Position numbers and translations under genes: made by a program. From Collinsella sp. (GTDB taxonomy: Bacteria; Actinomycetota; Coriobacteriia; Coriobacteriales; Coriobacteriaceae), in contig JAUMMZ010000021.1 of NCBI GenBank assembly GCA_031296755.1, positions 84,518-148,517 of the forward strand: a stretch of DNA of 64,000 nucleotides, given 5' to 3'. Below the pieces are notes generated by a model. It searched no databases, was not told the origin of the DNA, and saw nothing but the letters and a program-made list of their open reading frames with translations. Positions 58,594 to 64,000 of this stretch are shown here, in pieces (within the stretch, counting starts at the first letter, position 1; every line of letters starts with the position of its first letter).

Positions 58594-59184
58594 CTAGAGG
58601 CAAGCCTCGGCGATGCGCTTTTTGAGTTCGTCGATGCCGGTGCCGGTCTGGGAGCTTGTAATGATTACGTTCTCGGCCGGGACGTTGAGCTGCTTTTTGA
58701 TGGCTGCTGCCTGGCGGGCCTGCTGGGTGCGGCTGAGCTTGTCGGCTTTGGTGAGGCAGACGATAAAGTTGAACTCGTTGCCCTGCAGGTAGTCGATCAT
58801 GTCATGGTCGAGCTTACTGGGGTCGTGACGAATATCCACCAGCGACACAACCAGGTTGAAGCTGCGCTCGGAGTCGAAGAAGTCGCCGATGAGCTCGGCC
58901 CAACGGTCGCGCTCGGCCTTGGAACGACGGGCGAAACCGTAGCCCGGCAGGTCCACAAAGTGCACGTCGTCGGCCTCGAAGAAATTGATGTTGCTCGTCT
59001 TGCCCGGCGTGCTCGAAACCTTGACCAGGTTCTTGCGGCCAAAGAGTTTGTTCATGATGGACGACTTGCCCACATTGGAGCGACCCACAAAGCTCACCTC
59101 GGGACAGGTGGACTCGGGGATCTGCGAAACCTTGCCGTAGCTGGCGACGAACTTGGCAAGCTGATAGTTAATGGAATCGGCCAT
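58594..59184 (-). CDS. engB: ribosome-biogenesis GTPase EngB (YsxC/YihA)
   Basis: Essential GTPase needed for large-subunit assembly; 196 residues, usual length. G1 is FVGRSNVGKSSIMNKLFG, G2/switch I KVSSTPGKTSNINFF, G3 FVDLPGYGFARRS, G4 VCLTKADKLS and G5 near IITSSQTGTG. MADSINYQLAKFVASYGKVS fits the family start. It shares its strand with mtnN about 40 bp upstream. Confidence 0.94.
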   Translation of the reverse strand: MADSINYQLAKFVASYGKVSQIPESTCPEVSFVGRSNVGKSSIMNKLFGRKNLVKVSSTPGKTSNINFFEADDVHFVDLPGYGFARRSKAERDRWAELIGDFFDSERSFNLVVSLVDIRHDPSKLDHDMIDYLQGNEFNFIVCLTKADKLSRTQQARQAAAIKKQLNVPAENVIITSSQTGTGIDELKKRIAEACL

Positions 59185-59223
59185 GGATACTCCTTGGTCG
59201 TAGGTTTTTACAAAACGGGCGTG

Positions 59224-59964
59224 CTATTGCGCGGCGGCGATACGACGAACGATGTCAAGCGTGATGCCGCTCGCGGTGCGAGCGTACTCATCCAGATCGA
59301 ACTCGCGCTCGCAAAACGCGTCATATGCCTCGTCACAATTATCGCTGATAGCGCGCAGCACCAGGCAATCGACACCATTCTTGGCCGCGATGTGCGCAAT
59401 TGCCGCGCCCTCCATCTCGACGCAATCGGCATGCGTGGCCTCAATCGCAGCGTTACGCATGGCGTCACCCGTAACAAAGCGATCACCCGTGGCGATAGTG
59501 CCACACAGGAACTGCTTGGGGTCCTTCTCCGCAGAAGTCTCCTCCGCCGAGGCATCCACAAATCCATGCTCGGCAAGCACGGCGGCGGCAACATCAGCCA
59601 ACGCCGGTGTCGAGACAAACTCCTCGAGCCCCGGCGCGGACTCGGCGATGAGTGCCGTATCGGTATCCAGATAGCGCAGGCACTTGCCTATAACCACGTC
59701 GTTAATATGGAGTTTAGGGTTTAAGCCGCCCGCAATGCCCGAAAACACAACGGCCTGCGGGGCGTATTTGCTGATGAGATGCTGCGTTGCGGCAGCGGCA
59801 TTCACGGTCCCCATGCCTGCCGTCGTGGCGACTACTGTCAGACCCGAAAGCCCACCGTTCACAACGGTCAAGCCCGCCTCCTGCGACTCATGCGTGCCAC
59901 TCAGCTCTTCCTTAATCTGCGCAACCTCTTTTTCGAGTGCGCCTATGATCGCGATGGTTGCCAT
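59224..59964 (-). CDS. mtnN: 5'-methylthioadenosine/S-adenosylhomocysteine nucleosidase
   Basis: Cleaves MTA and SAH to adenine and thio-sugars in the methionine/SAM recycling path. The 246-residue protein begins ATIAIIGALEKEVAQIKEEL with the catalytic Glu, has VFSGIAGGLNPKLHINDVVI and CVEMEGAAIAHIAAKNGVDC, and LVLRAISDNCDEAYDAF with the catalytic Asp. ATG 59964 follows GGGGGA. An insertion at about 130-150 (VDASAEETSAEKDPKQF) is longer than in E. coli. engB follows on the same strand. Confidence 0.92.
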   Translation of the reverse strand: MATIAIIGALEKEVAQIKEELSGTHESQEAGLTVVNGGLSGLTVVATTAGMGTVNAAAATQHLISKYAPQAVVFSGIAGGLNPKLHINDVVIGKCLRYLDTDTALIAESAPGLEEFVSTPALADVAAAVLAEHGFVDASAEETSAEKDPKQFLCGTIATGDRFVTGDAMRNAAIEATHADCVEMEGAAIAHIAAKNGVDCLVLRAISDNCDEAYDAFCEREFDLDEYARTASGITLDIVRRIAAAQ

Positions 59965-60090
59965 GCCATCCCCCAAATCCGTGCAAATTGCTTATCCACG
60001 GTATGGTACCAGCATTTTGGCTCAACCGTGTCAGCACCAAGCCGTTAGGCCAGTACAGCTCGGGTATCATAAAGGGGCAAAAATGGCTTG

Positions 60091-60909
60091 TTAGCCGATG
60101 GCCGACCTGAGCTCCGCACGGCGCTTTTTCATACCGGCCATAACGGCATTGCGCAGCTCGGGCATGCGCGCGGTATCCATCTGAGGTACGCCCTCAAGCT
60201 TATAGGGAATGCCCAGTTGCTCGTACTTGACGACACCCATCGTGTGATACGGCAGCATTTCCAGGCCCACCACGTTGTGCCATGGAGCGATGAGGCGACC
60301 GAGCTTCTCGCACTCCTCCACCGTGTCGGTAATGCCCGGCACCACCACGTGGCGGATAACGACCTTAATCTTGCGACGTGCAAGCTCATCGCCAAACGCC
60401 AGGATGCGTGCGGGATCGCAACCGGTCAGCTTTTTATGCTCGACCGGGTCGGCATGCTTAATATCGAGCAGTACCATGTCGGTCTCGTTGAGCACGGCAT
60501 CGAACTTCTCGGGATGCGCGGGATCGAACGCATAGCCGCAGCTATCCAAGCAGGTGTGCACACGACCATCGGGGTTATTGTGCATGGCGTGGAACAGGTC
60601 GGCCAAAAACTCAGGCTGCAGGAGGGGCTCGCCGCCGGACACCGTAATACCACCGCTACGGTAGAACTCATGGTTGCTCTGGAACTCGTCCATCAGATGC
60701 TCGACGGTCACCATGGTGCCGCCGTTGACCGACCAGGTATCGGGATTGTGGCAATACGCGCAGCGCATGGGACAGCCCTGAACAAACACCACAAAGCGGA
60801 TGCCGGGTCCGTCGACCGTTCCCATCGTCTCGATCGAATGCACGCGGCCAAGGGCAAACGCAGAGTCCTCGGGACGAGCGTCCACACCCTCAAGCGTCAT
60901 TTCTGCCAT
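60091..60909 (-). CDS. pflA: pyruvate formate-lyase-activating enzyme
   Basis: Radical SAM glycyl-radical activase for pyruvate formate-lyase. The 272-residue protein has VHSIETMGTVDGPGIRFVVF, FVQGCPMRCAYCHNPDTW with CxxxCxxC, and GGITVSGGEPLLQPEFLADL. The later GLEMLPYHTMGVVKYEQLGI is typical of PflA. The ATG at 60909 (MAEMTLEGVD) is the likely start; the AAGGAGAGG upstream is distant, so a second start is possible. No pflB is next to it; it should be elsewhere. Confidence 0.93.
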   Translation of the reverse strand: MAEMTLEGVDARPEDSAFALGRVHSIETMGTVDGPGIRFVVFVQGCPMRCAYCHNPDTWSVNGGTMVTVEHLMDEFQSNHEFYRSGGITVSGGEPLLQPEFLADLFHAMHNNPDGRVHTCLDSCGYAFDPAHPEKFDAVLNETDMVLLDIKHADPVEHKKLTGCDPARILAFGDELARRKIKVVIRHVVVPGITDTVEECEKLGRLIAPWHNVVGLEMLPYHTMGVVKYEQLGIPYKLEGVPQMDTARMPELRNAVMAGMKKRRAELRSAIG

Positions 60910-61019
60910 TCGCGCTACCTTGCCTCTCCTTGGATGCAACCAATTAAAATGCCAGAGCCATTCTAGCCCATGCGTTTGCGTTTAAACGTCTCAGACTAGA
61001 ACGGCACGTTTTAATCTAT

Positions 61020-61041
61020 CCCCCATCACCATGGCTGGGGG
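61020..61041 (-). terminator. terminator of the DegV gene
   Basis: CCCCCA and TGGGGG stem with 10-base loop, followed on the minus strand by ATAGATTAAAACG, about 40 bp past the degV stop. Moderate stem. Confidence 0.45.
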
Positions 61042-61083
61042 CTACGTCGAGATGTCAGGCTGAAGAACGCTCGCCTGCGGCCT

Positions 61084-61938
61084 TTACGCCTTAAGCGTGA
61101 GCACCGCACCGAAGGCGGTCGGGCCGCAATGGCTCGAGATGACGCCGCCGACCTGAGTCCAGGTAACGTCCTTAAAGCCCAGATCATGCGCATAGACCTC
61201 CATGTCATCGCGCAGCTCCTGGGAAAGGCCCACCGAATACGCCAGGCCAATGTGCGAGTAGTCAATCTCGCCCTTCGCAACCATGTGGTCAATAAAGGCG
61301 CGGGCGCACTTGAGCATAGAGCCGCGGAACTTCTTGGTCGCCACGAACTTGCCGCCCGTTACCTCAATGCAGGGCTTAATCTTGAGCAGATGGGCACCGA
61401 GGAATGCCACGTTGGACAAACGGCCGCCCGCCTTAAGGAAGGCAAGATCGGTAGGAACAAAGCCCAGCAGCACGCGGTCCATGACGGAATTCGTAAATGC
61501 AAAGATCTCGTCGACGGTGGCATCGGGGTGAGCCTCGATGTATTTGGCGGTCTCGACGACAACGAGCGACTGGCCTACCGAGACAAAACGCGTGTCCATG
61601 GAGTAGACGTAGTCGCGACCCTTGGCGGCGATCTTCGATGATTGATGGGAGCAGGTCGTTGCCTCGGAATACGCGAGATGCAGAATAGTCGCGTCGGGCT
61701 GCTCGGCATGGATACGGTCATATACGTGCGCAAAATCTGCCGGCGCACAGCCGCTGGTCTTGGGCATCACACCAAACTCGTTGCAGCGCGAGTAAATCTC
61801 AAGCGGATCGATGGAGCCGTCCTCGACGGTCTCGTCACCAATCGTGACATGCATGGGCACACGCACGATGCCGTAGCGCTCGCAGAGCTCCGGCGTCACA
61901 TCCGACCCAGACTCGACCACGATTACGTACTTGCCCAT
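61084..61938 (-). CDS. DegV-family fatty-acid-binding protein
   Basis: A 284-residue protein of the DegV/FakB family, which carry a bound fatty acid for phosphorylation by FakA. YVIVVESGSDVTPELCERYG is the first motif, VMPKTSGCAPADFAHVYDRI the fatty-acid contact region with TSG, MDTRFVSVGQSLVVVETAKY follows and FLKAGGRLSNVAFLGAHLLK and EVTGGKF complete the fold. ATG 61938 (MGKYVIVVESG) is the family start, with a weak ribosome site. No fakA is adjacent. Confidence 0.88.
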   Translation of the reverse strand: MGKYVIVVESGSDVTPELCERYGIVRVPMHVTIGDETVEDGSIDPLEIYSRCNEFGVMPKTSGCAPADFAHVYDRIHAEQPDATILHLAYSEATTCSHQSSKIAAKGRDYVYSMDTRFVSVGQSLVVVETAKYIEAHPDATVDEIFAFTNSVMDRVLLGFVPTDLAFLKAGGRLSNVAFLGAHLLKIKPCIEVTGGKFVATKKFRGSMLKCARAFIDHMVAKGEIDYSHIGLAYSVGLSQELRDDMEVYAHDLGFKDVTWTQVGGVISSHCGPTAFGAVLTLKA

Positions 61939-62214
61939 TAATATCACGACCCATCTCGACATTGGCTTTTCAATACGTGGCACGCGCCGCCGCACTGTTG
62001 CACAACGGCGTCCAAGCGCCAAAGAGACGCCGCCCCTTGCACACAACAAAGGACAGCGTCTCCCTGGAAAACTCCGTGCTTATCTGAGATTCTACACGGT
62101 TTATTAAGGAGTGTTACTTATTCCGCAAACGGTCGCTATACGCGATAAACGGTAGTTGGCCGCGGTAACTGCGACACATTCCGCCCAGCAAGTCCAATCG
62201 TGCTCCATGCACGG

Positions 62215-63657
62215 TTAATGCACGAGGCGGTAGAAATTCATCGATGCCGCACCCTCGGCGCGCAGCTCCATCGCCGGAACCGCCGGCGAATAGGTACGGC
62301 TCGTAAGTGCCGCCTCGCCGCCATTTGCAAAAATCTCGACCATCGTAGTGTCCGAAAGCACGCGTAGGTCGCGAAGCTCGCTGAGCTCGATCGACCTCTG
62401 GTCGCGCCCATAGCCTTCGTCACCCATATCGAGGGTAAGCATCCCGTCCGTATAACGCACAAAGACACCCTTGCGGATTTCGAGCTCGACCATCTTGGCA
62501 CCCTCACAGGAAACCACAAGATCAAACAGGCGGCCCGGCTCCTCAACGGTTTCACCGCCTGTCGCGCGAACGCAGTCGCCGCGCATCTTCTCAATCTCGT
62601 GCGCCGGCTGCTGACAGAGCTTACCATCGCGTATGCTCAGCTCTCGCGGCACCGTCAACGCGCACTGCCACCCGCGTGCCACCGTCGGGTTTTCTGCCGT
62701 CGCATCGGGGCAACCAGACCACCCGATCATCAAACGCCGACCCGCAGCATCCTCAAAGGACTGCGGTGCGTAGAAATCAAAGCCGGCATCAACCATCGGA
62801 GGCATGCCCTGGCCGACGATCTTAAAGCTCGGCGCCCCCCAATCGGCCTCGATGGAGAACCACACGCACTGATGCGGATTGCGGTAACGCCAGCCATCGG
62901 CGGGCACGCCCTGCGGACAGCAAACGAGAATAAGCTCGCCATCGAGCTCAAACAGATCAGGACACTCCCACATAAAGCCAAACTTCTCGCCCAGCTCAAT
63001 GCGCGTCGCATAGCCCCAGTCCTCTAGATCACGCGAGGTATAGACAAGCACGCAGCCGCGGTCGTCTTTCGTACGAGCGCCGAGAACCATGTAGTAGATA
63101 CTGTCGTGTTCAAGGATCTTGGGGTCGCGCACGTGCGTACCGATATCGTCGGGGTAATCGACCGGTCCAATAGCTATGCGCTTCTCGCCCAATTCGTCGG
63201 GATTCTCGGCAACCATATGAATCTGGTTTTGCTCACGGCCCGTCAACACGTAGTCGTAATCATCGCGGTCAAAATGCTTAACGTTGCCGGTATAGAAGTA
63301 GTGAATCTTGCCATCACGTACAAAGGCAGAACCAGAATACGCTCCACTCGAATCCAAATCGGAATCGGGGAACAACACGGGGGCGCAATTCTCGTACGTC
63401 ACAAAATCCTTTGTCGTCAGATGGTTCCAAAGCACTGGACCGCCATGTGCAGCGTCGAACGGATCGTATTGATGATAGATGTGATATGTATCACCAATCT
63501 GCACCAAACCGTTGGGGTCGTTGAGCCAGCCAAGCTCAGGCTCCACATGGAACAAAAGCCTATCGGGGTCGGACGCGATGCGACCCGCCGTCTCATCCTG
63601 TCCGGCACGCCACTGCTCATAGTCCGCGCGTGTCACCTTGTTTTTTTGATTAAACAT
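62215..63657 (-). CDS. glycoside hydrolase family 32 enzyme (sucrose-6-phosphate hydrolase type)
   Basis: Splits sucrose, sucrose 6-phosphate or fructans; 480 residues. The nucleophile Asp is in GWLNDPNGLVQIGDTYHIYH; the transition-state Asp is in GTHVRDPKILEHD; the acid/base Glu in FMWECPDLFELDGE. A beta-sandwich domain (about 350-480) completes it. With no signal peptide it is cytosolic, and the end of a PTS permease gene just upstream on the same strand suggests it acts on PTS-imported sucrose 6-phosphate. ATG 63657 (MFNQKNKV) has AAGG eight bases before it; ATG 63663 is two codons upstream. Confidence 0.9.
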   Translation of the reverse strand: MFNQKNKVTRADYEQWRAGQDETAGRIASDPDRLLFHVEPELGWLNDPNGLVQIGDTYHIYHQYDPFDAAHGGPVLWNHLTTKDFVTYENCAPVLFPDSDLDSSGAYSGSAFVRDGKIHYFYTGNVKHFDRDDYDYVLTGREQNQIHMVAENPDELGEKRIAIGPVDYPDDIGTHVRDPKILEHDSIYYMVLGARTKDDRGCVLVYTSRDLEDWGYATRIELGEKFGFMWECPDLFELDGELILVCCPQGVPADGWRYRNPHQCVWFSIEADWGAPSFKIVGQGMPPMVDAGFDFYAPQSFEDAAGRRLMIGWSGCPDATAENPTVARGWQCALTVPRELSIRDGKLCQQPAHEIEKMRGDCVRATGGETVEEPGRLFDLVVSCEGAKMVELEIRKGVFVRYTDGMLTLDMGDEGYGRDQRSIELSELRDLRVLSDTTMVEIFANGGEAALTSRTYSPAVPAMELRAEGAASMNFYRLVH

Positions 63658-63757
63658 CGCCATGACCTTCTCGTCTATAGGAAAGGACGCTCGACTCACA
63701 CGAGCCGAACGCCCTTCCTCAAATGGACTTATCCTCAGATTACGCTGAACGGCTCAA

Positions 63758-64000
63758 CTAGAAGCTGACATCGAAGCCAGCGCCAGCGCCCTCTTCATCG
63801 GTGGTCGGAACGCCCTTTGCCTTGTTGTAGGCAAAGATCAAGACGATCGGCACGATAAAGGCGATGAGATTGCCAGCCACATACCACACGAGGGTCTCGG
63901 GCGTGACGATGAGCAGGCCAAGCACGCCGGTCAGACCCTGACCGATAGCGCGCACCTCAAAGAGCTTGACGAAGGCACCGCCGCAGCCTGCACCGATGCA
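63758..64000 (-). CDS. C-terminal end of a PTS EIIC permease, probably sucrose-type (partial)
   Basis: The last 80 codons are in the window and the frame is open to the right edge. GAGCGGAFVKLFEVRAIGQG then TGVLGLLIVTPETLVWYVAG and IVPIVLIFAYNKAKGVPTTD match the C terminus of sucrose/beta-glucoside-type EIIBC proteins. It lies about 100 bp upstream of the GH32 gene on the same strand, so both likely form a sucrose uptake and cleavage operon. Confidence 0.7.
   Translation of the reverse strand, partial: CIGAGCGGAFVKLFEVRAIGQGLTGVLGLLIVTPETLVWYVAGNLIAFIVPIVLIFAYNKAKGVPTTDEEGAGAGFDVSF

Overview
The window looks like chromosomal sequence of a high-GC, Gram-positive anaerobe of the class Coriobacteriia, most likely Collinsella or a close relative. 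This is inferred from gene content, not from a database match: a LAxTG-type sortase substrate, a Tat-dependent lipoprotein, a giant 2-hydroxyacyl-CoA dehydratase activase fusion, a pyruvate formate-lyase activase, sucrose/PTS genes and a MEP-pathway-type enzyme. No rRNA, tRNA or CRISPR array was seen. Most genes are housekeeping or transport genes in short operons.

Layout. 0-7 kb: end of an OPT-type transporter, a 1155-residue sortase-anchored coiled-coil surface protein, a DUF389 membrane protein, a decayed aryl-sulfate sulfotransferase fragment and a 3-hydroxyacyl-CoA dehydrogenase. 7.3-12.8 kb: a 1593-residue activase fusion behind its TetR-type regulator. 12.9-13.7 kb: an intergenic island with several palindromes and a candidate type I toxin-antitoxin locus whose toxin promoter overlaps a LexA-like box. 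13.7-20.3 kb: HAD phosphatase, TetR/MFS efflux pair, PII protein with ammonium channel, a PF06541 membrane protein and an HD hydrolase. 20.5-27.2 kb: a DXS-like enzyme, then a polar amino-acid ABC transporter operon with a class-C26 amidase. 27.2-32.5 kb: an accessory region with a frameshifted IS110-type recombinase, an ABC exporter/immunity operon led by a six-cysteine 42-residue peptide gene, and an XRE/DUF2975 pair. 32.6-42.8 kb: HPt and GGDEF-REC-HD-GYP signalling proteins, alpha/beta hydrolase, radical SAM protein, methionine aminopeptidase, 2-hydroxyacid dehydrogenase, a PIN/RelB-type toxin-antitoxin pair, M18 aminopeptidase and an Ntn amidase. 42.9-50.4 kb: phosphofructokinase, a large FtsX-type ABC exporter, a GyrI-like protein behind a LexA-like box, and a ClC channel. 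50.6-56.9 kb: ogt, then the aspartate-to-threonine pathway (asd, lysC, thrC, thrB). 57-64 kb: a DUF3990/HTH toxin-antitoxin-like pair, engB, mtnN, pflA, degV, a GH32 fructosidase and the end of a PTS permease.

The most unusual material lies between genes. Several loci (44.0, 51.4, 55.9 and 56.9 kb, with a looser relative at 17.2 kb) carry nested palindromes. In three of them 28-bp arms, unique to each locus, pair with each other around a shared core that begins GTCCTCG and ends CTGCGGA. At two loci a second pair of arms copies the end of the neighbouring gene, including its stop codon, in inverted orientation. Smaller dispersed palindromes share an AAGGGACAG core, and two arrays of regularly spaced inverted repeats lie at 22.4 and 50.4 kb.

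The best candidates for undescribed systems are (1) the six-cysteine peptide with its ABC operon at 28.8-31.4 kb, (2) the possibly SOS-controlled type I toxin-antitoxin locus at 13.0-13.3 kb, and (3) the nested palindrome family.
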